This document shows, piece by piece, positions 15,671 to 24,420 of a stretch of 64,000 nt of DNA (positions are counted from its first letter, which is position 1; each line of letters opens with the position of its first letter). Below the pieces are notes generated by a model. It was given only the letters and a program-made list of their open reading frames with translations, did not search any database and was not told where the DNA came from. The translations under genes and the position numbers were made by a program. This DNA comes from Gemmiger gallinarum (GTDB lineage Bacteria > Bacillota > Clostridia > Oscillospirales > Ruminococcaceae), in assembly GCF_014982805.1 (NCBI RefSeq), contig NZ_JADCKC010000003.1:1-64000 (forward strand), written 5' to 3'.

Positions 15671-17191
15671 GTGTTTGCCAGGGTGATGAGTTTCGGCGTG
15701 AGCGGAATGGACGGCTACCCGGTGGGTGTCGAAGTGGACACCTCCGGCGGGCTGCCTCAGTTTGCCATAGTAGGCCTGCCCGACTCCGCTGTCAAAGAAA
15801 GCTCCGAGCGGGTGCGCAGCGCGGTAAAGAACCTCAAATACCCCTGGCCCGCCAGCCGCATTACCGTCAACCTCTCCCCTGCCGACGTGCGCAAAACCGG
15901 GCCGGTCTACGATCTGCCCATCCTGCTGGGCATACTGGCCGCCGAGGGCACCTTGCCCGCTCCTGACGCCCATCAGGCCTTTTTGGGGGAATTGAGTCTG
16001 GACGGCAGTCTGCGGCCGGTATCCGGCGTACTGCCCATGACTCTGGCCGCTGCCCGCCACGGCATCCGGGAGCTGTTTGTTCCGGCGGAAAATGCTGCGG
16101 AGGCCGCCGCGGCGGAGGGGATCACTGTCTACCCGGCCCACACCGCCCGGCAGGTAGCCGCTCATCTGGCAGGCGACACTTCCCTGTCCCCCGCCCGGCA
16201 TGAGACATACAATGCCGACCAGACCTGGAACGGTCCCGACTTTGCCGATGTCCGGGGACAGGAGGAAGCACGCCGGGCGCTGGAGGTCGCGGCGGCAGGC
16301 GGACACAACATCCTCCTCATCGGCCCGCCGGGCACCGGAAAAAGCATGCTGGCCAAGCGGCTGCCCGGCATTCTGCCGCCCCTGAGCTACCAGGAATCAC
16401 TGGAGACCACCGCTGTCTACTCGGTGGCGGGGCTGCTGCCCGAAGGCGGGCTGCTGCACCAGAGACCCTTTCGCAGTCCTCACCATACCACCAGCGCTTC
16501 GGCCATATCGGGCGGCGGCAGCGTCCCCCGCCCCGGGGAGGTCAGCCTGGCCCACAACGGCGTGCTGTTTCTGGATGAGCTGCCCGAGTTTTCCCGGGAG
16601 ACACTGGAAGCCCTGCGCCAGCCGCTGGAGGATCGGATGGTCACCGTCAGCCGGGTACACGGCAGCGCAGTGTTCCCCTGCCGTTTCATGCTGGCCGCCG
16701 CCATGAACCCCTGCAAGTGCGGTTACCTGGGCCATCCCACCCGGGCCTGCACCTGCACCCCTGCCATGGTGGAACAGTACCGGCACCGCATTTCGGGGCC
16801 GCTCCTCGACCGCATCGACCTGCACATTGGCGTGCAGCCGGTGGAATACAGTGCTCTTGCTGCCGAACACGGCGGAGAATGCAGCGCCGATATCCGGGCC
16901 CGGGTCATGGAGGCCCGCGCCCTTCAGCTCAAACGCTATGAGGGTACCGGCGTTCGCTGCAACGCCGATCTGCCCAGCGGCATGCTGCGCCGCTACTGCC
17001 GCATGGACACCGGCGCCGAACGCCTGCTTCGCGGCGCCTTTGAACGTATGGGCTACAGCGCCCGTGCCTACGACCGCATCCTGCGGGTGGCACGCACCAT
17101 TGCCGATCTGGATCACAGCAAAATGATTACCGCCGCCCATCTGTCGGAAGTTCTGCAGTATCGCAGTCTTGACCGCGGAGGCCGGAGATAA
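15671..17191 (+). CDS. ComM/YifB family magnesium-chelatase-like AAA+ ATPase
   Basis: A 506-residue AAA+ protein. It has the N-terminal ChlI-like domain (GLPDSAVKESSERVRSA, INLSPAD-type VNLSPADVRKTGPVYDLPI), Walker A GPPGTGKSMLAKRLP, Walker B LFLDELPEF, and a C-terminal winged domain (YSARAYDRILRVARTIADL). A CNPCKCGY-type cysteine cluster is also present. ComM helps branch migration in natural transformation in Gram-negatives; in Firmicutes its role is less clear. I use the GTG at 15671 because AGGAGGG is just upstream and the protein then begins VFARV as in relatives. Confidence 0.9.
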   Translation: MFARVMSFGVSGMDGYPVGVEVDTSGGLPQFAIVGLPDSAVKESSERVRSAVKNLKYPWPASRITVNLSPADVRKTGPVYDLPILLGILAAEGTLPAPDAHQAFLGELSLDGSLRPVSGVLPMTLAAARHGIRELFVPAENAAEAAAAEGITVYPAHTARQVAAHLAGDTSLSPARHETYNADQTWNGPDFADVRGQEEARRALEVAAAGGHNILLIGPPGTGKSMLAKRLPGILPPLSYQESLETTAVYSVAGLLPEGGLLHQRPFRSPHHTTSASAISGGGSVPRPGEVSLAHNGVLFLDELPEFSRETLEALRQPLEDRMVTVSRVHGSAVFPCRFMLAAAMNPCKCGYLGHPTRACTCTPAMVEQYRHRISGPLLDRIDLHIGVQPVEYSALAAEHGGECSADIRARVMEARALQLKRYEGTGVRCNADLPSGMLRRYCRMDTGAERLLRGAFERMGYSARAYDRILRVARTIADLDHSKMITAAHLSEVLQYRSLDRGGRR

Positions 17192-17196
17192 AACAC

Positions 17197-17249
17197 AAAA
17201 AGGACATCTTCTCAAAGGGGAAAACTCCCCCGCGAAAAGATGTCTTTTT
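17197..17249. terminator. Bidirectional terminator between comM-like gene and PadR gene
   Basis: GACATCTT/AAGATGTC pairs across an inner GGGG/CCCC stem, with A-runs on the left and T-runs on the right, so it can stop both the rightward and the leftward gene. Confidence 0.75.
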
Positions 17250-17286
17250 CTATATGCTATTGAAATGCCATTGACAATGTTTCGGA

Positions 17287-17652
17287 TCAGAACCGCGTGA
17301 GGTCAACGACCCGGTCGGCGGCCGATATGAAAGCGCGGTAATCCTCCACCATTTCCTGCAAATGCTTTTTGCCTTCGTCTGTGGCGATGAAATACACCCT
17401 GGCCGCATCCCCGTCGGGAGGGACCTCCGTCTGTCGGATAAACGCCTGACGCTGCAGACGGTTAAGCGGAGAACTCAGTTTGTCAAAAATCAGTGCCTGG
17501 TCGGTCAATTCCGTCAGTTGCCGGCGAATCTCATACCCGCACATGGCTCTGCGGCACAAAAGCGTCAGCACCAGCATGTCCACCACATCCCGCTGCAGCA
17601 GCTGTTTCAGGATTCCCGGTTTCCATATCCGCGGTTTGGGGGTTCTCGGCAT
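17287..17652 (-). CDS. PadR-like transcriptional regulator
   Basis: A 121-residue winged-helix protein. The pattern is PadR-like: helix DMLVLTLLCRRAMCGYEIRRQLTE, a recognition region with SSPLNRLQRQAFIR, a wing ending ARVYFIATDEGKKHLQEM, and a C-terminal dimerisation helix. It is similar in plan to the PadR-type gene at 21688 on the other side of the ABC exporter, suggesting the two are diverged relatives controlling the same locus. It has its own promoter. The ligand is unknown. Confidence 0.75.
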   Translation of the reverse strand: MPRTPKPRIWKPGILKQLLQRDVVDMLVLTLLCRRAMCGYEIRRQLTELTDQALIFDKLSSPLNRLQRQAFIRQTEVPPDGDAARVYFIATDEGKKHLQEMVEDYRAFISAADRVVDLTRF

Positions 17653-17727
17653 AGCGTTCTCCTTTGGCTCAAAAATACCGCACCACAGCCGGTCAAAAAC
17701 CGACGGGGTCTCAAATTCCGGTAGATT

Positions 17728-17756
17728 ATTATATCAAAGAATGTGCCATGTGACAA
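17728..17756 (-). promoter_or_regulatory. Promoter of the PadR-like gene
   Basis: Minus-strand TTGTCA (17751-17756), a 17-base spacer and TATAAT (17728-17733). Confidence 0.75.
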
Positions 17757-17796
17757 GAATTCCGGCAGCGGCGGGCCCCCTGCCCCGCCTTGTCTT

Positions 17797-18141
17797 TTAC
17801 CGCCGAAGCATGTATCCCACCTGAAACACTGTTACAATGTCGTTTTGCAGGTCCAGCTTGCGGCGCAGGTGGGTGATATGCATATCGGTGGTACGGCTGC
17901 GCACCGGTACCGAGGTGCCCCAGATGCGGTCCAGCATTTCCTCCCTGGTGACCGGGCGTCCGATCCGGCCCAGAAGGCAGCCGAACAAAGCACACTCCGC
18001 AGGGGTCAGCTGCAGCTCATTATCCCCGCGCAAAACCCGGCCGGTCTGAAGATCCACGGTCAGTTCCCGGTACCGCACCTTACCGCGGGGGATCCTGGGT
18101 TTACGTTTGTTCACTGCCTGCCGATTATTGGTCATAGACAT
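17797..18141 (-). CDS. Orphan OmpR/PhoB-type winged-helix DNA-binding protein
   Basis: A 114-residue protein that is only the effector half of a response regulator. The winged helix runs from about residue 25 (YRELTVDLQTGRVLRGD, LTPAECALFGCLL, VTREEMLDRIWG) to the wing at VRSRTTDMHITHLRRKL. No receiver domain or phospho-acceptor aspartate is present, so it is not a normal two-component regulator. A good ribosome site (AAAGGAGG) precedes the first ATG, so this is not a truncated reading frame. It follows the ABC permease by 36 bases and is probably in that operon. Confidence 0.82.
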   Translation of the reverse strand: MSMTNNRQAVNKRKPRIPRGKVRYRELTVDLQTGRVLRGDNELQLTPAECALFGCLLGRIGRPVTREEMLDRIWGTSVPVRSRTTDMHITHLRRKLDLQNDIVTVFQVGYMLRR

Positions 18142-18177
18142 ATGGGTTCGACCTCCTTTTTCCGGATGCTTTGGGCG

Positions 18178-20586
18178 TCACCCTTCTGTGTCCAGCGGTG
18201 CGCCGCGCCATTCATATTGCCCAATCAGATTTTGGGCCAGAGCCCACGCCGCTGTCAGCGACAACAGCAGAATCAATACCACGGCCCAGGACAGCGAATA
18301 GGGGCTGCCGTCCAATGTACTGTACCCCTGCGTCGAAAGCAGCGCTGCCCCGTGAAACAGCGGATAGGTGCCCAGCCACTCAATTCCGCCGGACATTCCC
18401 GACAGGGAAAGCAGCGGAGGCAGGCACCAAATGACCGCGCTCACAAACATGGCCGGGAGAAAATTTCCCAGAGCCTGTCCCAGCCACAGAGTCACCGCCG
18501 TCATCAGCAGGCAGGCAGCCACCCGGCACAGGACCCAGAACACCAGCAGATCACTCAATCGGATGGCCCGGGGCAATGTTTCAAAGCCGGAAATGCTCAT
18601 GGCCGGGGCTCCTGCGGCCGGCAGTCCGTAGTCCCGCAGAATCTGCCAAAGATGGGGCAGGCAGGTCGTCAGGGCAATGCATACTGCCAGCAGTCCGCTC
18701 TGCATCAGTTTGGCCCGCACGGTGTGCCGGCGTCCCAGCGGCGTTGTGCAGAGGATCTCCTCCATGCCGCCCCGCCGCTCCATGGCAAACAGCCCCGCAA
18801 AGCAGACGGCACACAGCAGCCCCGCATACAGCGTGTCCTGAACATCCGCCGTCCCCGTCAGCCCGAACAGTTTCATGTAACCGGTCTCGTACACCGGCCA
18901 GGCGCCGGGGTGCTCTTTGAGGTAGGTATTGATGCGGTCGTCCACCACCCTGCAGTAGACGTTGTACTTCTGCTGCAGCGCGGTGTAGGCATACATGGCT
19001 TCCGGCGGGGCGGTCCCCGCCTGGATCATCTGCTGTGTTTCCAGCATGGGGGTGAATTCCTCCCCCTGCTGCGTCAGCCAGTCGGCCCGCTCCTGAGTGA
19101 AGGGACCGGAGATTGCCTTCATGTAGTAAGCGTAATAGATTTCATCGGCATCGATGTAACTTTGGGCCGACGCCCCCTGATAGATGCCGAACGCCAAAAA
19201 CACTGCGGCAAAAACACCGGCTCCGCAGGAAACCAGCAATTTCCTGCCTTCCTCTATAAATACGACAGTCGGCCGCGTTTTGTGGCAAATCTGCAAAGAA
19301 AATTTATTTTTTTCTGCTGTAAGCAGTTGGGCCCGGGCAAATACCAGGCAGAATGCCCCGGCGAACGCTGCCGTATACCCTGCCGCAGCCGTCCATTCCA
19401 CCAGCGGCAGACCGATGGGGCTGCCGAACCAATAGAGATTCCGATAGTTGCCCAGCAGTTCGTTGGTCTGCAGCAGGCTGGCAAGATTTGCATACTTAAC
19501 GACGTTGAGCCGTCCCGTAGCAGGAATCCATTCCCGCACGCCATACATGGCCACCGGCACTGCCAGGGCAGCCGTCCACCCGGCCGAGGCACGCCGGGCA
19601 TACAGTGCCGCCAGCATGACCCACAATCCCATGGCAAATGCCCCCGCCCACTTGGCCAGCAGGAACCGCAGCAGATACTGCCCCACCGAGATCTGCATGG
19701 TACAGCGCATGAGGGCGGGCACGCTCTGAATGGTGCGGGTCACCGGCCCCAAACCAAAGGTCGCCCCGCAATAGGCAAGGTTGACGCCGTACAACACCAT
19801 AAGCACCGCCAGCAGGCTGGTGGCAAACGCCGCCAGCTTGGCCAATGCGGTCTGAAGCCTTCCGCCGGGAAGGCTTCGCACAAGTCCCAGCAAACCGCTG
19901 TCCCGCTCCCTGCGCACAAGAATCAGCGCCAGAAGAAGCATGGCCGCCAGCAGGATCACATCGGTGAAGGCATAGGAAATGGCCATGTACAATCCTTTTT
20001 GCGGATAGTAGCGGATTTGGGTCTCTCCCAGGCCGGCATATACGTCGGCCGTCATCTCAATGTTTTTGAGGTCGTAGCCGGACTCGTCATTTTGAAAAAT
20101 GGAGATGCCCGCCAGCTGCCCTGCCTTGGTCTGCACGCTTTCCAAAAATTCCGGATAGGCCGCTACCGTGTCGTATTCCCCGCAAAGCTCACTGAACAGA
20201 CGGTAGTCTGTATTCAGGTCTCCGGTATACAGTGGATAGCTTTTATCCCTGTAGCTTTGTTCATAGGTATCGAACAGCTCGGCGTTTTCCTCCCGGTAAT
20301 TGGAAAGATAGCTTCCGCCATAGGCAAGCTGACGGTAATAGTTGTCGATTTTGAGGATACTCTCATACTGAGTGAGGCGGTCGTGCAGAAAAGTGCCCAT
20401 TTCTTCCATGGACATGGAAGAGAGTTCGGCGCCGACGGCACGGTAAGCCGAGGCCGGCGGCTGATCGGCCGTGGGCCGGGTGCCCATCCAGAGCAACAGC
20501 AGGTTCGCCGCCGCCAGAACTGCCAGCAGCATGGGGAAAACCTTGTCTCCCCAGACTTTACGCAGCTCTGAAAAATAAATACTCAT
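18178..20586 (-). CDS. Large ABC-2-type permease with two fused halves
   Basis: An 802-residue membrane protein. Two similar halves are visible. Each begins with a transmembrane helix after a short cytoplasmic start (residues 1-35, and about 425-455), has a large extracytoplasmic domain of roughly 150 residues rich in Tyr and Glu, and then a cluster of five or six hydrophobic segments. RRERDSGLLGLVRSLPGG in the first half and ERRGGMEEILCTTPLGR in the second occupy the same place and resemble the coupling region of ABC-2 permeases. It is therefore likely a full channel in one chain. Its ATPase gene ends 21 bases upstream. The cargo is unknown. Confidence 0.78.
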   Translation of the reverse strand: MSIYFSELRKVWGDKVFPMLLAVLAAANLLLLWMGTRPTADQPPASAYRAVGAELSSMSMEEMGTFLHDRLTQYESILKIDNYYRQLAYGGSYLSNYREENAELFDTYEQSYRDKSYPLYTGDLNTDYRLFSELCGEYDTVAAYPEFLESVQTKAGQLAGISIFQNDESGYDLKNIEMTADVYAGLGETQIRYYPQKGLYMAISYAFTDVILLAAMLLLALILVRRERDSGLLGLVRSLPGGRLQTALAKLAAFATSLLAVLMVLYGVNLAYCGATFGLGPVTRTIQSVPALMRCTMQISVGQYLLRFLLAKWAGAFAMGLWVMLAALYARRASAGWTAALAVPVAMYGVREWIPATGRLNVVKYANLASLLQTNELLGNYRNLYWFGSPIGLPLVEWTAAAGYTAAFAGAFCLVFARAQLLTAEKNKFSLQICHKTRPTVVFIEEGRKLLVSCGAGVFAAVFLAFGIYQGASAQSYIDADEIYYAYYMKAISGPFTQERADWLTQQGEEFTPMLETQQMIQAGTAPPEAMYAYTALQQKYNVYCRVVDDRINTYLKEHPGAWPVYETGYMKLFGLTGTADVQDTLYAGLLCAVCFAGLFAMERRGGMEEILCTTPLGRRHTVRAKLMQSGLLAVCIALTTCLPHLWQILRDYGLPAAGAPAMSISGFETLPRAIRLSDLLVFWVLCRVAACLLMTAVTLWLGQALGNFLPAMFVSAVIWCLPPLLSLSGMSGGIEWLGTYPLFHGAALLSTQGYSTLDGSPYSLSWAVVLILLLSLTAAWALAQNLIGQYEWRGAPLDTEG

Positions 20587-20607
20587 GCCATTTACCGACC
20601 TTTCCCT

Positions 20608-21399
20608 TTAGCGTCCGTCCCCTTCCCCGAACACCGAAAGATAGACATCCTCCAGTCCCCCGCCCGGCGCATACCGTTCCACAAGCTCCGGCACTGGAGC
20701 CACATCCACGATCTGCCCTGCCCGCAGCAGAACCACCTTGCTGGCAACGCTTTCCACGTCCGAAACCACGTGGGTCGCCACCAGAATGATGCGGTCGGCG
20801 GACATCTCAGCCAGAAGCGTCCGCAGCCGGACACGTTCCCGAGGGTCAAGTCCTGCCGTGGGCTCATCCAAAATCAGAAGTCTTGGGTTTCCCAGCAGCG
20901 CCGATGCCAGCAGAAGCCGCTGCTTCATGCCGCCTGAATAGGCTCCCAGACGCTTGTCCAGTTCCCCCGCCAGATTGACCGCCTGAGACACCCGAGCAAC
21001 CTCCTCCGACACAGATTTGCGAGGGATCTCCTTGAGGGCCGCCATATAGGCAAGAAACCGGCGGCCGGTATAACTGTCATACAGGCCCTGCTGCTGGGGC
21101 ATGTAGCCGAGAATCCTCCGGAACCCGATGCCCCGGGCCGGATGCCCGCACCAGAGCACCTCCCCGGAATCGGGGGCAAGTCCGCCGGTTATGATCTGGA
21201 TTAATGTACTTTTTCCCGCACCATTTGGGCCCAGAAGTCCGTACAGTCCGGGCCCCAGCGTCAGGCTGACCCCGGCCAGAGCCCGCTTGACGCCGGGACC
21301 CGTGCCAGCCTTTTTGCGCAGCAGCGGTCTTGGCAGCAGATAGCTTTTGCGCAGGTCATCCAGAGTCAGAGCAGGGATTTCAGCTTTGTCGTTTTGCAT
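20608..21399 (-). CDS. ABC transporter ATP-binding protein
   Basis: A 263-residue ATPase with Walker A LLGPNGAGKST, the signature YSGGMKQR, Walker B LLILDEPTAGLD and the switch histidine in VATHVV. The start at 21399 follows AAAGGGAG by eight bases; the frame is open further upstream but without a ribosome site. It partners the fused permease encoded next. The 290 bases between it and the divergent PadR gene are AT-rich and should hold both promoters; I found no clean match for either. Confidence 0.88.
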   Translation of the reverse strand: MQNDKAEIPALTLDDLRKSYLLPRPLLRKKAGTGPGVKRALAGVSLTLGPGLYGLLGPNGAGKSTLIQIITGGLAPDSGEVLWCGHPARGIGFRRILGYMPQQQGLYDSYTGRRFLAYMAALKEIPRKSVSEEVARVSQAVNLAGELDKRLGAYSGGMKQRLLLASALLGNPRLLILDEPTAGLDPRERVRLRTLLAEMSADRIILVATHVVSDVESVASKVVLLRAGQIVDVAPVPELVERYAPGGGLEDVYLSVFGEGDGR

Positions 21400-21687
21400 A
21401 AAATGCTCCCTTTCTTTGTTGGGGAAGGTCCGCCGCAATGAAATGTTTTTCTTGAATATCATACTGGGAGCATGTTTCAAAAACGTATCACCCCGGGGTA
21501 TTCCGTGAGGGGAAACAAACTCTCTGCACGGGGAAAATGTGCCGTCATTCTGACCTTTTGAACGAGCTGCCTTTCGGCAGGGAAGGCCGGGAGCAAGATG
21601 TTTTATCAATAAAATATATGGATTTTTGAGCAGGCCTGTGCCATACTAAAAACAACTTGTTTATTTAATAATTTCGAGGTTAAAGCA

Positions 21688-22077
21688 ATGCCTGATCGCC
21701 CCGAGTCACGACAAATACGAAGTGGTACCATCGCAGGAATGCGTGAATCCATGAAAAAGACCGTCACCGAAATGATGGTCTTGTTTTTGCTGCGCCAAAA
21801 GCAAATGTATGTCTACGAAATGTCTCAGGAAATCAGCCGTCTGACCAATGGCGTTTATACTTTTAACACATTATATCTGGCAATTTACCGCCTGCAGGAA
21901 CGTGGACACATAAAAGAAGCCGGTAAACGTCAGGCCGACAATCGGGTTCGCGTTTATTTCAAAATCACCAAGTCCGGGCAGGAGTATCTGCACGACCTGC
22001 TGGAAGAGTACCGTCTGCTGACGGATTCATTGGATCGTCTGCTGGCTTTGGATGGAACATTGTATCCTGAGGAATGA
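21688..22077 (+). CDS. PadR-family transcriptional regulator
   Basis: A 129-residue PadR protein: KKTVTEMMVLFLLRQKQMYVYEMSQEI forms the first helices, NTLYLAIYRLQERGHIKEA the recognition helix and turn, NRVRVYFKITKSGQEYL the wing, and the final 25 residues the dimerisation helix. It is divergent from the ABC exporter operon, the common arrangement for PadR repressors of multidrug or peptide exporters. GAGGTTAAAGCA precedes the ATG. Confidence 0.85.
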   Translation: MPDRPESRQIRSGTIAGMRESMKKTVTEMMVLFLLRQKQMYVYEMSQEISRLTNGVYTFNTLYLAIYRLQERGHIKEAGKRQADNRVRVYFKITKSGQEYLHDLLEEYRLLTDSLDRLLALDGTLYPEE

Positions 22078-22150
22078 CGGCGGCCCTTTCTCATCCGGTC
22101 CGCTCTTTCCGGTAAAATTTTGGATAGTTCAGTTTTCCCGCAAGACGGCA

Positions 22151-22185
22151 AAAAGGCCTCCAGCTTTCAAGCTGGAGGCCTTTTT
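22151..22185. terminator. Bidirectional terminator between PadR gene and lysC
   Basis: A near-perfect 16-pair stem (AAAAGGCCTCCAGCTT with its complement) with a tiny loop, A-run on the left and T-run on the right. It ends both convergent genes. Confidence 0.9.
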
Positions 22186-22224
22186 ATATTCTGCCCTGCT
22201 GCAGCCGGGCAGGCCGATTTACAG

Positions 22225-23430
22225 TCAGTGGATGAAGGCGTCATGGATGGCGGCCACCGCACGGTCGGCATCCGTCTTGTCGATGATGACGCTGATCTTG
22301 ATCTCGCTGGTGGAGATCATATGGATGTTGATGCCCTGATTGAACAGAGCCTCGAACATGGAGGAAGCCACACCGGAATGGCTCTGCATACCGGCACCAA
22401 CGATGGAAACCTTGGCATAGTCGGTGCTGACCTTGATGTCACCGCCGCCGAAGCGGTTCTTGTTCTCATTGAGGACAGACAGAGCGGTCTGGGCCTCGGT
22501 GAGAGGAACGGTAAAGATCAGATCCTTGCTGTTGTCACGTCCGGAGCTCTGCAGGATGATATCCACATTGATGTTGCGCTGTGCCAGCAGGCTGAACACC
22601 TTGAAGGACATGCCGGGCACATCCGGCACCTCCATGATCGAAATGACGGCTACGTTCTCGTCCTTGGCCACGCCCTTGATCAGCATACCTTCCACTTTCG
22701 TTTCCTCCTTCACAATAGTACCGGGAACGGGGTTCAGGCTGGAGATAACTTCCAGCTCAACTCCGTATTTTTTGGCGAGTTCTACACTGCGGTTGTTCAA
22801 CACCTGTGCGCCCAGACTGGCAAGCTCCAGCATCTCGTCAAAGGTGATTTCCTTGAGCTTGGTAGCCTTGGGCAGTTTGCGCGGATCGGCGGTATAGACG
22901 CCTTCCACGTCGGTGAAGATCTGGCAGCGGTCGGCATGCAGCGCCGCAGCCAGCGCCACAGCGGAAGTATCGCTGCCGCCGCGGCCCAGGGTTGTGATGT
23001 CATCCGAACGGTTGAGGCCCTGGAAGCCCGCCACAACCACCACACGGTTGCGGGCCAGTTCGCTTTCCAGGCGTTCGGTATTGATACGCTTGATGCGCGC
23101 CTTGGTGTAGGAACGGTCGGTGGCAAAACCTGCCTGCCAGCCAGTCAGGCTGATGGCGGAAATGCCCAGTTCCTGCAGCGCCATGGTGAGCAGCGCAATG
23201 GAGATCTGCTCGCCCGTGGACAGCAGCATATCCATCTCCCGGTCGGAGGGGTTGCTGGATATCTCAGCCGCCTTGGCAATCAGGTCATCTGTCGTGTCGC
23301 CCTGGGCCGAAACCACAACCACAACGTCGTTGCCCGCCTTGCGGGTGTTGGCGACGATACGCGCCACGTTGAAGATCCGGTTGCGGTCCTTGACCGAGGT
23401 ACCACCAAACTTTTGTACGATCAGTCCCAT
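22225..23430 (-). CDS. lysC: Aspartate kinase
   Basis: A 401-residue enzyme that phosphorylates aspartate, the first step to lysine, threonine and methionine. The N-terminus GLIVQKFGGTSVKD is the kinase signature, and GRGGSDTSAVALAAAL forms part of the active site. Two ACT domains make up the last 150 residues and would bind a feedback inhibitor. The start at 23430 has GGGGAGG upstream. It is last in the ACT-hom-thrB-lysC operon. Confidence 0.95.
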   Translation of the reverse strand: MGLIVQKFGGTSVKDRNRIFNVARIVANTRKAGNDVVVVVSAQGDTTDDLIAKAAEISSNPSDREMDMLLSTGEQISIALLTMALQELGISAISLTGWQAGFATDRSYTKARIKRINTERLESELARNRVVVVAGFQGLNRSDDITTLGRGGSDTSAVALAAALHADRCQIFTDVEGVYTADPRKLPKATKLKEITFDEMLELASLGAQVLNNRSVELAKKYGVELEVISSLNPVPGTIVKEETKVEGMLIKGVAKDENVAVISIMEVPDVPGMSFKVFSLLAQRNINVDIILQSSGRDNSKDLIFTVPLTEAQTALSVLNENKNRFGGGDIKVSTDYAKVSIVGAGMQSHSGVASSMFEALFNQGINIHMISTSEIKISVIIDKTDADRAVAAIHDAFIH

Positions 23431-23505
23431 ATCGTGAAATTCCTCCCCATTCATTCGCCGCGGTATGCCCGAAGGCCAGCCCGCAGCCGGTTTCTATTTA
23501 CACGG

Positions 23506-24396
23506 TCACTGCACAGTTGCGCCGATATTGTCGGCCAACAGCCGGTGAACGGTGAACGCCTTGAGTTTTTCATCGGCCGCCAGCGCTGCCGATGCCCGTT
23601 CAAAGAATTCCTTATCATTACGGCGGACTACCGCCATGATGGTCGGCCCTGCACCCGAAATATACACGGCCAAAGCGCCCATGTCAAGTGCCAGCTCAAA
23701 AACCTCGTCCCCGCCGGGGATCAGAGGCAGGCGGTAGCTCTGGTGCAGGGCATCCTTGGTGGCAACCCCCAGCAGCTCATAGTCGCCGTCGCAGAAGGCC
23801 GCCGTGGCCAATGCCGCACGGGACAGATTGTAAACGGCATCCTTATGGGATACCATCTGGGGCAGGGCCGCGCGGGCCTTGGCGGTCAGCAGGCCAAAGT
23901 TGGGCACAAAGGCCGCAAAGGCCAGCTCCTCGTCAATATGCTTTTTGACGGTATAGACCTGACCCTCGTCGTAGACGCTGGTGACAAAGCCGCCCAGCAT
24001 GGCAGGCGCCACGTTGTCGGGATGACCCTCAATGGCGGTGGCCAGGGTCAGCATCTGGCGCTTGGTCAGGCGGTCTCCCAGCAGGGCGTTGGCCCCCAGG
24101 ATGCCCGCCACAATGCAGGCGGAGCTGGACCCCAGGCCCCGGGCCATAGGAATGTCGTTGCGCTGGGTGATGCGCAGGCCGGGCAGCGGAATGCCCAGCT
24201 GATCGTAGACCGCCCGGGCGCTGCGGAAAACCAGATTGTTGGCTCCCGCCGGGACCCGCGTGTTGTCCACCGAGGAAATATAGATGCGGTCGGCCTCCTC
24301 AAAGGTAAAGACGTTATGCATCGAGAGCGCAAGGCCCAGAGAGTCGAAGCCGGCGCCGACGTTGGCGCTGGTGGCAGGTACGGTGACCGTAATCAT
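23506..24396 (-). CDS. thrB: Homoserine kinase
   Basis: A 296-residue GHMP kinase that makes O-phosphohomoserine for threonine. The ATP loop PMARGLGSSSACIVAGI and the N-terminal VTVPATSANVGAGFDSLG are diagnostic, and the C-terminal GHMP motif appears as YISGAGPTIMAVV. It lies 24 bases after hom, with AAAGGGAGG before its ATG. Threonine synthase is not in the window. Confidence 0.96.
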   Translation of the reverse strand: MITVTVPATSANVGAGFDSLGLALSMHNVFTFEEADRIYISSVDNTRVPAGANNLVFRSARAVYDQLGIPLPGLRITQRNDIPMARGLGSSSACIVAGILGANALLGDRLTKRQMLTLATAIEGHPDNVAPAMLGGFVTSVYDEGQVYTVKKHIDEELAFAAFVPNFGLLTAKARAALPQMVSHKDAVYNLSRAALATAAFCDGDYELLGVATKDALHQSYRLPLIPGGDEVFELALDMGALAVYISGAGPTIMAVVRRNDKEFFERASAALAADEKLKAFTVHRLLADNIGATVQ

Positions 24397-24420
24397 TGTA
24401 TGCAGTTCCTCCCTTTGGCG

